Positions 24,697-35,084 of a DNA stretch of 64,000 nt are shown here, one piece after another. The stretch's first letter is position 1. Every line of letters begins with the position of its first letter. Both the position numbers and the translations under genes were made by a program. The DNA lies in NCBI GenBank assembly GCA_012932295.1, contig JAAONU010000009.1, positions 8,845,535-8,909,534 of the forward strand, given 5' to 3'. The notes beneath the pieces are model-generated. The model was not told the origin of the DNA. It was given only the letters and a program-made list of their open reading frames with translations, and did no database searches. Source of the stretch: Cyclina sinensis (lineage: Eukaryota > Mollusca > Bivalvia > Venerida > Veneridae).

Positions 24697-26765
24697 TTAA
24701 TCACTGACAGAGGGCAGGCCATCACTGGCAACACTGCCTTGAATGATTCCAAACATGGCTGCAATCAAACGCAAATTTATTAAAACGTAGTTGGAACAAA
24801 CCAATGGTCTGAATGTAAATATGGCGTAAAATGAGGTGACATAACACATGGGAGAAATAACAAATATAATAGTGAATGAACAGGCAAAGCATCAAATGTC
24901 CAGAATAATCAGTTGGCACTAATTTTGGTGCACCTTTAAAAGTTGAATATCCGCAAAGCTTAAAAAAATCTTCCTGGATCACATCATTTGCAAAGATAGT
25001 AAAACACTCACCCTTAAATTCACTGATTGTTTTTGGTCTGAGTCTGTACTGGGCGGAATAATTTGTGTCTGCGTCCTGTACGATGTTTGTTAAGCTGTCA
25101 GTCACAATGGCGTCTGCCATTTCTATAAAATAAATAAAACCAAAGAGGATACGCATTGGCTGGTTTTGACATTATTTGAGAATGTAAGATTTTCAAGTTG
25201 TCCTGGGAAAAATATCTTGATTAGCATTTCAATGAAGATGCGTCTCACTTTCTATTGGAAACAGTCCTTGTGATGATTATGTTTTGACAACCAACCGTAT
25301 GTAATTCTTATGCATTCGAATTTTGTGATTTTTGGTCATTTCAAGTTTTTTTTTTCAGAAAAAAAAATCTTTTTCTAAGAAACTATGAAAATCTACTCAC
25401 GGCTTATGACGCTTGAAGATAGAGAGACGTTATCGTCTGCTGGCTGTACCAAAATGGCCTTTGTGTCAATAAAAACAGGAGGGCGTTCCTCAGTGTGCAG
25501 GATTTCTGCAGCTTTGTTTATTATTCCAGAAACGTATTCATGGACTTAAAGAAAAGAATTGAAATAGTTTTAATAATTGAGTAAAGCGAGTTTGTTCGTT
25601 TTTTTTTTTTGCAACATATAACTGACAACAGCATTCAATTTTTGAGATAGTTTTTGTGCTTTTTTTAATTAAACATTAAAAAGGGTGTCTTTCAAATTAT
25701 TAAAAGAATGTCTGTTAAATGCACTGAAAAAAATAGATTGTTTCATTAGTAAACGTTTTCCATTTTCCTTTATTAGTCAGTTAAAACTGTAATAAATAGA
25801 ATATATTAATGCTTGATATATCTTTGAAAAGCCTTCGAATTTTACATAAAGTCTATAGTTTTAAAAATAATCAGATAATAGTACCAAGAAAGTCAAAATT
25901 TTCTGGGCCCTCAGTTTTCGAGCACTTGGCTGGTGTATCTGTAAAAATATAATGTTATGTGAGTTTCCCGAAATGTTTAATTTGGTTTGGAAAAAAAGAT
26001 AAAGCAATATATATGGATGACACTACGCCAACTGTAAATCAAAAACAGTAATTATCTAATATAACAAAAATACCGTTTTAGCAATTTCTTCTTTACCTGT
26101 CTCTACTTTTTTCCATATATTATCTTATTTTTTATTCATCCTATCCATGATTTTAAAGTGATCAAATTCTCAAATGCGCCTATCATAGTTTATGACCATA
26201 GCCTCAAAGTATCGTTTACAAAATAACCAAAACAACTTAGAGAAAACAGAGTCTGATTTTACATTACACATACGGCAAGAATTGTATTTCATGAAATATG
26301 AAGATTTTTCAACCTTCTGTGATAATCCTTTTAGCCACGACATATGGAATGACTTCGTTCGATTTGTAAGGCTTCTTAGCAATGACCATGTCTCTTGCAC
26401 CAGATTCGTTCAGAACTGTTGCAGGGTCAACTGCCTGACCCCGCCGTGTGTAAAATCTACGCCGAAAATTGTTTCGAAATCGCGCCCACTATAAATATAA
26501 AAAGTAATTATGTAAACAAAAATAGAATTGTAACACTACCTTCATTTTCTCTCTCCCTCTGGCGAACGACAATCAGAAATTGTTACAGAAAGAAATAAAG
26601 AGGTAATCAAAAAAACGTCATTTATACATGGACATCTTACATTTCACTACATTTGGCTGAATAGTTAAAGCAAAAAATAGAAAGAAAACAAACCCTTTCG
26701 TTTAATGACTTCCTAAAACTAATACACCAAGCAAAGCAAAAACATCCAGACTTCTCGCTGTCCAT
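24697..26765 (-). CDS. Array gene copy 1: unrecognised 205-aa protein, candidate PKA-anchoring-like, six exons
   Basis: Exons in transcript order: 26765-26694, 26488-26314, 25938-25885, 25544-25401, 25122-25012, 24758-24697; 618 nt with stop, phases 0,1,1,1,1. I do not recognise the family. Exon 1 starts MDSEKSGCFCFAWC, with three cysteines that could be palmitoylated. Exon 2 is strongly basic (RFRNNFRRRFYTRR). Exon 4 has HEYVSGIINKAAEIL, which fits the RII-binding helix consensus. Exon 5 starts MADAIVTDSLTNIVQDAD, and exon 6 ends GLPSVSD. No signal peptide or long membrane segment is visible. Exon 3 is DTPAKC...GPENFDFL, shared with copies 5 and 6. A splice-donor-like AGGTAAGC follows the stop, so a 3' UTR exon is likely. 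The exon model is strong; the function is inference. Confidence 0.8.
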
Positions 26766-26866
26766 TCTGAATTTAATTTTGAAAATATCACAGTTAAAAC
26801 ATTTAAAATGACCGCCAATCTACACTTCTGCGGTTGCTAATGAGCAACGTCAAATAACTATCGATG

Positions 26867-26874
26867 TGACGTCA
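26867..26874 (-). promoter_or_regulatory. cAMP-response element (TGACGTCA), copy 1
   Basis: Perfect palindromic CRE 102 bp upstream of the ATG at 26765. A TATA-like 'gtttataca' and an inverted CCAAT ('caccaatc') lie 15-30 bp further upstream. The block is conserved in all units. Confidence 0.65.
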
Positions 26875-27762
26875 TAACGTCTGGTTTATACACCAATCAA
26901 AAAGGTCAACGCATACAGTTTATCATCATGGACATAATGTGAACTGTCAGTTGTAAACTTAAAATCAAGAAAAAATGTTAAATAAGCTCTACGTTATAAA
27001 CATCTTTGCATGACCCAATGCACGTCACGCACATGTATAACATGTTGAATACGCCTCTAGTTTTGACAGAATTGCCAAAAAAGTTTTACTGCCTATCAAA
27101 ATAGACGTCTTGGATAAAATTGGAATTTTCACTTCAAAAAACGTTTATTTGAGATCTGTTTCAAAACAGATGGCTTATACAATGAAAACTAACTTTTTCA
27201 ACAATCTATCATTGATAATGCTACCTACATTGGCAAAGTAACATTTTATAGAAAATTGTTTTTCCATTTGCAATGCATCATGAAATTCACGATAAAACAC
27301 CGCATTCTTATTGAACTTGTACCTTATGATTTTGTTGAGGTAATTCACTAAATAAAATAAGTCCGGAGCAATGCAGACGCACTTACAAAGCGATTTTGGC
27401 GACAGCGATCTGATCTAAGGTGCGGCAGCAGTCGATATTTTTTTCACTTACTGGAATTACCCATAATTCATTACTAGTAAATGTTGCGTGCCAGACTGAA
27501 ATGTAAAAAATAGTTTTCTTTTTACATTCTTTTAATTACCTTAAGTACAAACCTCCAAATACATATGAAACACAAGTTAAGATAAAAGTGGCTTAAATGA
27601 GTGTCATTTAATTGAAAGTGAATAATTCTCATTACGTCACAATGACTTCCTGATTAGGACTGTAGTGATGTGTACATGGTACCTGTTTACCGTGTTACAA
27701 GGCCGATATATCATGGACCTCCCCTACCGTGATACCACCTTGACCTTTATCATATATACATA

Positions 27763-27880
27763 AAGTTGTTTCTATAAATACGGAATTTATTTTCATCGAG
27801 TGGTGCGATAGCCACAAGTGAAATATGGTAATTTTCATACCACAAGATGAAAGTAAATCCTGTTTTTATAGAAAAAACTT
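27763..27880. repeat. Palindromic element, internally deleted copy (unit 2)
   Basis: This is the same hairpin element as at 48553-48696, but the inner left arm is missing: 'gagtggtgcgatagccac' replaces about 35 bp. The outer arms 'ttctataaatacgg' and 'tttttatagaa' remain. Confidence 0.6.
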
Positions 27881-29675
27881 GAATTTTCTGTTTATTATAT
27901 ACTTTCTCTCTTTTTTGACCTTACATTTCGAAAGAATTCCCCTTTAATATTTGTGTATTGGCTGAATTTAGAAGAAAGTAGACCGGCAAGACACCAGTGA
28001 AAATACGGAAAATATGTTTCGCTGCAGTGAAAAATAATTTTTTACAGTGAAAATACGGAAGATGAAAATACGCATTTTATTTCATAAATATTTCTCAATA
28101 TTTTATTTATACGTATATAATAAATTTCAATATAAAGAATATTGCAAAAACAACTAAACAAACACTAAGGCTCTTTAAACAAAAGAGTAATTATCAAATC
28201 ATACTTTAACACATCACAATTTCATTCCTTAATGAAGTTTCTATATAAAGCCGGGATTCCAGCATCTATTGTTTGCAAAACTAATTTACATTAATCTCTG
28301 TTTATTTTATAAATTTAAGATACTTTAAAGAGTGACTATGTTTGGCAATAAAATGTAAAATGAATTTAAAATTTTCAGTTAAAATGAGATTCACAATTCT
28401 CTCAAAACTGTGGTATTATTGTCACTATGCACATGCAATTTCACCCATTTGTCTATTATATGTATGCCGAGCAACATACCTGATGACTGAAGAAAAAGCT
28501 AATTTGACATAATAAACATGGTTCGAAAAATGAAAATAAAACAACTAAACCATTGTAAGTATCACCTTTTATAAATGAAATACCGTGCACTAAACGCACC
28601 GGAAGTTGATAGACAGCAACAACATTGTTGACCAATGATAGAACAACGACAACACCACAACATTGATATAACATATGCTAATAATATATATCACATATTC
28701 ATACCGATATGTATTCAAATTTTGGGACCCGGAAGTGAACTTACCGCCATACGTGGGGGTGAGGGGGGTCCCGATATGAATACGCAGCCCTACTAATTTA
28801 CTTCAACCTGAAAATGATGAGCACCCTGTAGGCAATTGGCAACATAAAAATTTTGAACACTGGTGAAATATCTACTTTAATCAATAAACAACATTAGAAT
28901 TATAAGCAGTCAGGCTTTACTGAAACTGTAAGTAAAAATGTGAAGCAGTTTTTTTAAGCTTTCAGTCGAAATTGTCAACCTTCATTTAAGAATTTTCACA
29001 CGCATAGTGCTGTGAGAACACAACTAAATGAATTGTTAAATGCATACATGTTTTTCCATGACCTAGATAACTTAACTAAAATATTAAATACATCAAATCG
29101 CCCAAGAAATTAATCAGAAGTATTTCAAAAGTCTCTTTCGTATAAGGGCTTCATATGTACTATAATTATTATGTAGTATTCATGTATGTGAGTCAACATG
29201 ATCATTAGTCAACTTTCAAATAGTTTTGTTTAAATGTTCAAATTTAACTATGTTATGATGGAACGAACAAAGTATAGGCCAGGTAATAGAGAAGTGGTTG
29301 GCAGGAAACAACAAGGTATAAAACAGAGTTTTCTAAAACAGCTTTCATACGTGAGAATACTGGTGTCGATAAAGTACTTCTTTTAATTTTCAGATATGCT
29401 TTGAGGCCGCTAATCATAATGGAAACGCACTTTATGCCGGTTGCAATATTTTCAACAGGTTTAGTCTGCTTTATTCTGAAGACGGCCAGCTCGCACCGCT
29501 TTGTATGTTTCTATCAAATATCAAAAAATCTATCGAGTCTTTTGTTTAAAGTCATGTTATTCTTTACTCAAGTAATGAATGAAAAATAGACCATCATAAT
29601 TTAAATTTATTGTCTGTATCAAAAAACTGTATTGTAAGTATTTGTCTGTTCATTCTATGATGCAACTGGACGCTT

Positions 29676-29688
29676 CCGCTAGATGGCG
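29676..29688 (+). promoter_or_regulatory. CTCF-like core motif, unit 2
   Basis: CCGCTAGATGGCG matches the CTCF core at every position. It is repeated at the same place in units 3-6. Unit 1 has a degraded version (aactagatgccga near 23979). Confidence 0.45.
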
Positions 29689-29809
29689 ATAAAAGAAGTA
29701 CTAACTAGACAAAATGCCAGAATAGTTCGAAATAGTAATGTCAGTCTCTCGATTTTTGGTGCCACCTCATGCTATGAATGTATTTGTTTTATAGGCGGGT
29801 ATATTGACG

Positions 29810-29971
29810 ATGGCAGTCTCGAGGTTGAATAAAGAAGCTGGTCGTGTAAATGGAAGTGACGAGGAAGTTAAAAGACACCGTAATGTTATATTAGTTCAAA
29901 TTGACGCCAGCTTGAAAAAATCACTGAGTGGAAAAAAATCAAAAGAAACACTTTTTTTGAAGTTTCGATGA
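29810..29971 (+). CDS. Small conserved reading frame, unit 2 (53 codons), uncertain
   Basis: It starts MAVSRLNKEAGRVNGSDEEV and continues KRHRNVILVQIDASLKKS. An acceptor-like 'tgttttatag' precedes it by 16 nt and the frame stays open back to that site, so it could be a terminal exon. Related frames of 57 codons occur in units 3 and 6; those in units 4 and 5 are shortened, and unit 1 is broken. The peptide is basic and not recognised. It may be real, a relic of an exon, or chance carried along by duplication. Confidence 0.3.
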   Translation: MAVSRLNKEAGRVNGSDEEVKRHRNVILVQIDASLKKSLSGKKSKETLFLKFR

Positions 29972-30404
29972 ACTTTTACTAAAATGTCTGAAACTAAGTT
30001 CAGAACTTCAAAATATGCATATAAATTACAATCGAAAAAATATCATAGCAGAAAAAAATATACGCAAACAAATGCATAAATACAATAGTATAAGTGTCTT
30101 GTATCTGTTCTCTCTCTCTGTGTTTCTGAAAGAAGTAAAAAAATAACATTTCATTAGTCAAACGGAAGTTTTATAACCTCTGGTTAATTTAATAGTTCTG
30201 TCTAAACAAGCAATATCACTCATGCAAGCTCTTCATTTACTGTTGCTTTCCTTTTTTTAAATTCAGTTGCCAATATTTTTGTCAAGTAAATTCCTGGTAT
30301 TTAAGAATTTGTCAGAGAGGTTTGTTTTTAGTGCTTAGCGATTTAATTATTCTTGTTATCTTAAAGAAAAAACAAACAAACAAAGCCTAAGTTTAAACTA
30401 ACCT

Positions 30405-32781
30405 TTAATCACTGACAGAGGGCAGGCCATTGCTAGCATAACTGTCTTCAGTGATTCCAAACATGGCTGCAAACAAACGCAAATTTATACAAACATAGTT
30501 GAAAGAACAGAACAGAACAGATCTTATTCTCTCAATGCATGTTTAACATGCATATATGAGGAATTTACAATAGTATTTGTTATTCTTCGAGGCTACATTA
30601 AATACTTAATATACGATTATCATTGTGTTACAAACAAAAACAATAAAAATAAAAGAGAGAGAGAAAAAAACAAAGACAATCCATACGAGGCTACATTATA
30701 TAATAAATTTATAGAGGCTACAATAGATATTACTTCTTATGTAGACTAGATATACCTGTATTGCATATTTTAGCCAAAAACATGAGCTCCTCTATTTAGA
30801 CTAAACACTTTTTGTTTGTTTATACATATAAACATACATATAAGAAACAAGCCAATGGTCTTAAAAGGGATTTTATATAAGGTGTAAAATGAGGTGAAAT
30901 AACACATAGGAGAAATAACAAATATTATAATGAATAAACAGGCAAAGCACAGATGTCCAGAATAATCAGTTGGCACTGATTTTGGTGCACCTTTAAAAGT
31001 TGAATATCCGCAAAGCATTAATAGATCACATCAGTTGCGAAGATCGTAAAACACTTACCCTTAAATTCACTGATGGTTTTTGGTCTAAGACTGTCCTGGG
31101 CAGAATGATTTGTGTCCTGTACGATGTTTGTTAAGCTGTCAGTCACAATGGCGTCTGCCATTTCTATAACATAAATAAACAAAAGAGGAAATGCATTAGC
31201 TGTTTTTGGACATTACTTGAGAATGTAAGATTTTCAAGTTATCCTGGGACAAAATATTTTGACTAGCATTTCACAGAAGGTGCGACTCTTTTTCTATTTT
31301 AAGCAGCCCTCGTGATGATTCTGTTTTGACAATCATTCTTGTGCAACAATTCGCATTTTGTGATTTTATTATATTATCTGTTTTGTGTGTGTGTGTTCTT
31401 AATAAAAATATGTTTTTTTAAGAAACATCAAACTACGAAAATCTACTCACGGCTGATGACGCTTGAAGATAAAGAGACATTGTCGTCTGCTGGCTGTACC
31501 AAAATAGCCTTTGTGTCAATAAAAACAGGAGGGCGTTCCTCAGTGTGCAGGATTTCTGCAGCTTTGTTTATTATTCCAGAAACGTATTCATGGACTGAAA
31601 GAAAAGAATTGAAATGATTAAAGGCGAGTTTTTTTTGCATCGTATAACTGACAACATCTTTAAATTTTTAACCGAGTTCTAATGCTTTTTTAAATTTAAT
31701 ATTAAAAAAGGGTGTCTTTCAAAATATTATAAGAATATATGTGAAACGCACTGAAAAAGCTTTGATTGCATGAAATTAAATGTATTTATGTTTGATTTAT
31801 CTTTGAAAAGCTGTCAAATTTTACATAAAAGCTATAGTTCATATATAAACATAGTCAAATAATAGTACCAAGAAAGTCCAGGTTTTCTGGGTCCTCAGTT
31901 TTCGAACACTTAGGTTGTATATCTGTAAAAAAAAAATGTTATATGTTAAACGTATGTATTTCGAGTTTCCCGAAATGTTTAATTTTGTTAAGAAAAAAAT
32001 ATAATAATGTACAACCATATAATGCAGGACACTTCGCCAGCTGTAAATCAAAACAATAATTATGAAATCAAAAATACAATTTTAACTGTTTCTTCTTTGC
32101 CTCTCTCTTTTGTTTATTTTTTTCCATTATTTTATCTTTTATCTTACCTTTGATTTTGAATTGATCCAATACTATAATGCACCTATCATAGTTTATGACC
32201 ATACCCTCAAAGTATCATATTTAAAATAACCTGAACAACTTAGAGAGAAAACAGAGTCTGATTTTACATTGCACACACGGCTAGATTCGTATTTCATGAA
32301 ATATGAAGATTTTTCAACCTTCTCTGATAATCCTTTTAGCCACGGCATATGGAATGACTTCGTTTGATTTGTAAGGCTTCTTAGCAATGACCATGTCTCT
32401 TGCACCAGATTCGTTCAGAACTGTTGCCGGGTCAACTTCCTTACCCCGCCTTGTATAAAATCTACGCCGAAAATTGTTTCGAAACCGCGCCCACTGTAAA
32501 TAAAAAATTAACTAAGTAAACAAAAATATAGTTGTAACACTATCTTGTTTCTCTTGCTTCTGGCCGACAACAAGAGGAAATTGTCACACAAATTAAGAAA
32601 GAAAGAAAGAAAAAAAGAGGTTATCGAAAAACGTCATTCATAGATAAACGTGTAACAATTCTCTCCATTTCGCATAAATAGTTCAGCAAAAACTAGAAAG
32701 AAAACAAACCCTTTCGTTGAATGACTTCCTTAAACTAATACACCAAGCAAAGCAAAAACATCCAGACTTCTCGCTGTCCAT
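30405..32781 (-). CDS. Array gene copy 2: unrecognised 203-aa protein, candidate PKA-anchoring-like
   Basis: Exons: 32781-32710, 32493-32319, 31922-31869, 31594-31451, 31163-31059, 30466-30405. Borders and phases are the same as in copy 1. Distinctive points are RRGKEVDP and an Arg in place of Thr near the end of exon 2 (IIRE). Exon 3 reads DIQPKC...DPENLDFL. A 6-bp in-frame deletion in exon 5 removes Ala-Asp (IVQDTNHSAQ). Exon 6 has ITEDSYASNG. The anchoring-like helix of exon 4 is unchanged. A truncated LINE (30505-30843) sits in intron 5. All frames are open, so the gene looks functional. Confidence 0.8.
30505..30843 (-). mobile_element. 5'-truncated non-LTR retrotransposon (CR1/L2-like tail), unit 2
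   Basis: On the minus strand it ends in '(g)agaataagatctgttctgttctgttc'-type sequence, a pentanucleotide-repeat tail typical of CR1/L2-like LINEs. It is absent at the same place in units 1 and 4 (empty site 'catagtagaaacaagc'). Confidence 0.55.
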
Positions 32782-32883
32782 TCTGAATTTAATTTTGAAA
32801 ACAAGCACAAGTTAAAACATTTAAAATAACGCCAATCTACACTTTTGCGGTTGCTAATGACCGACGTCAAATAACTATCGATA

Positions 32884-32891
32884 TGACGTCA
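32884..32891 (-). promoter_or_regulatory. CRE (TGACGTCA), copy 2, proximal
   Basis: Perfect CRE 103 bp upstream of the ATG at 32781. A second copy of the block with another perfect CRE is at 33069-33076, from a local duplication of the upstream region. Confidence 0.65.
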
Positions 32892-33068
32892 TAACGTCTG
32901 GTTTAAACACCAATCAAAAAGGTCAACACATACAGTTTTTAATCATGGACATAATATGAACTGTCAGTTATAACATTAAAACTAAAAAAAAATGTTAAAT
33001 AAGCTCTACATTATAAACATCTTTGCATGACCCATAACTATCGATGCGACGTCAAATAATTATCGATG

Positions 33069-33076
33069 TGACGTCA
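33069..33076 (-). promoter_or_regulatory. CRE (TGACGTCA), copy 2, distal duplicate
   Basis: It lies in a repeat of the upstream block ('atcgatgtgacgtcataac' followed by 'ttctggtttatac'). Unit 3 has the same duplicate at 40619-40626; units 1, 4, 5 and 6 do not. Confidence 0.5.
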
Positions 33077-33251
33077 TAACTTCTGGTTTATACTCCAATC
33101 AAAACTGTCAATGTCAAAGGTCAGTTCATATCATCATGGACATAAATTGTCAGTTATAAACTGAAAATCAAGAAACATGTTAAATAAGCTCTACGTTATA
33201 AACATCTTTGCACGACCCAATGCACAGAACACACACGTATAACACGAGTCT

Positions 33252-33515
33252 GGTAAAGGTAAAGGTTTCTTATTTAACGTGGGTAGTCAACGAAAGTCCC
33301 CACCTCGTGTGGATGGAACAACTTATTTCCAGAAGAGCCCAAGGTGCGTGTATTTTACCTCCCCGATCCCCAGTCTAGGCCGATACTGCTGGAAACAGTA
33401 CCCAGTAAGGTTTCCACCCAGTCCTGGGAACTCAGTCGATAACTCAGTCGCTACCCAGAATCGAACCCGGGTTGCTAGCTTCGTAGCCCAACGCACAAAC
33501 CACTCGGCCACCGAG
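33252..33515 (-). mobile_element. tRNA-derived SINE
   Basis: On the minus strand the head has an A box (TGGCCGAGTGG, 33500-33510) and a B box (GGTTCGATTCT, 33457-33467), followed by a tRNA-unrelated body and a short (TTTACC)n-like tail at the left end. The homologous site in unit 3 ('gagactggtcacatc', about 40796) is empty, so it inserted into unit 2 only. Confidence 0.8.
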
Positions 33516-33989
33516 TCACATCATTCTCATGTTGAATACGTCTCTAGTTTTGTAAGAACAAGCAAAACAGTTTTACAGCCTATTAAAATAGATGTCTCGA
33601 ATAAAATTGGACTTATCTCTTCAATAAACGTTTATTTGAGGTCTGTTCTTCAAGAAACGTTTATCTGAGGTCTGTTTCGATACAGATGCAATGAAAACTA
33701 ACTTTTTCAACAATCTACCATTGATAATGCCAGAGAGTAACATTTTATAGAAAATTGTATGTTCATTTGCAACGCATCATGAAAATGATGGTGAGACACG
33801 ACATTTTTATTTAATTGGCACCGTATATGTCCGTTGAGGTAGTTCACCAAATAAATAATAGTCCGAAGCACTGCAGCCGCACTAGAAATAAAAGGATTTT
33901 GGTGACAGCTTCTTGATCTAAAGAGAGCTCGTCTTGGATGTGGCGGCAGTCTAAATTTTTTCACTCACTCGGATAATACATAATTCATT

Positions 33990-35084
33990 TATTGTTGCAG
34001 CTGGTACTTTAGCAACAGTTTCCGCTGGCAAAATGTATCCGAATGCAAAATTCTCAAGCACTTCTATCTTTTATTTAGCATTATAAACATGATATGACCT
34101 AGGAATCATGTTCTGACCGCTCCTACGTACTTTGTTTTACATCTGGATATCATGGAATCATTCGAAAAATGACCATGCCAGCTCCCGTAAAAGCTATTGT
34201 CTACTGCTTATTTTTTAACAGGGCATTGTTTATAATTAATGTGCAGGTCGAGATTTTTTGTACGATTTTGGACTGACAAAAAAATGTGTATTTTTTCTTT
34301 TTGTTGTAATAAAACTGCGTGAAAAAGATAAAACTTTATATTAAACAGTTTTCAGTAGAAACCAAACAAAGGTTACTCAGACCCCAGAATAAGAATCTAG
34401 GATCGATGTGGTCTTATTTGAAACAACCGCGCATTTCCTTGAATGTAACTTTGACAGAAAAAATGAAAGAAGGAAAACTAGCAGTTGTGTCTGACATTAC
34501 CTGTGCTGTCCTTTTTTGATACAGTAATGAGAGTAGATTCCACTATATTCGATGATATGCATCGGTGCATTTAGCCAAGCAATAGTTTTAAGATATAGGA
34601 GTTCTCCTATGTATAAGAAGTGTACTGTTATCTTATATTTCAAATGCAACCGAGGTAAAATATGCATAATAATGCAGTGCATATGCATAGCCACACACAC
34701 TTTGAACTGTTAAAGAGAAGAACATTTTAAGATAATACATTTCATTCCAATCCTGTTTGTTAGTGTATGTCCTATTAAAGAGATACATTTATGTAATTAT
34801 ACATTCACATGTAAGTACATGTGAAACTTTGATAAATAAAAGAAGGATTTAACTAAATAAGAACTAATCTCTTCACCTTACATCAGTGGCGAAGCTTAAA
34901 CTTTTTTTTAAGACGCTCGAATCCCGGCAGAATTACCTTCACTATCACATCAGTAATCACACATGATCATGTATAAATAGTTTGTTATTGTAATTATCAT
35001 TATTATTTGGTATCGCATTGATCAACTTGTAAGAACTTGTCAGTAGTAAAAAGCAGAAGCAGTGGAAAGTAGGAAATAAAGTAA
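33990..35084. other. Spacer between units 2 and 3 (paralogous to 41240-42435)
   Basis: This sequence is shared only with the unit 3/4 spacer. It contains a 66-codon + strand frame at 34319-34519 and otherwise AT-rich sequence. The minisatellite begins at its right end. Confidence 0.6.
34319..34519 (+). pseudogene. Protein-like relic, not identified
   Basis: The frame includes SVETKQRLLRPQNKNLGSMW and, after a few residues, KEGKLAVVSD. It looks more protein-like than its surroundings and vaguely recalls the ligand-binding part of ionotropic glutamate receptors (the MW...G...V.SD spacing), but this is weak. The homologous stretch at about 41600-41790 carries a net 6-bp loss made of a 7-bp deletion and a 1-bp insertion, so the middle is out of frame. 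It is probably an exon relic. Confidence 0.25.

Noticed and set aside
24722..25156. 144-residue minus-strand frame starting MRILFGFIYFIEMADAIV
   Set aside because: It runs through the acceptor and donor of exon 5. Only the part from 25122 to 25012 is exon; the rest is intron.
26170..26400. Minus-strand frames beginning MQETWSLLRSLTNRTKSFHM, repeated in every unit
   Set aside because: They overlap array exon 2 in a different frame and run on into the intron. The exon frame with conserved splice borders (…LNESGARDMVIAKKPYKS…) is the supported one.
33279..33668. 129-residue + strand frame and 62-residue minus-strand frame at the SINE
   Set aside because: Both coincide with the SINE and its flanks; the minus-strand frame MAEWFVRWATKLATRVRFWV is the tRNA-like head translated.
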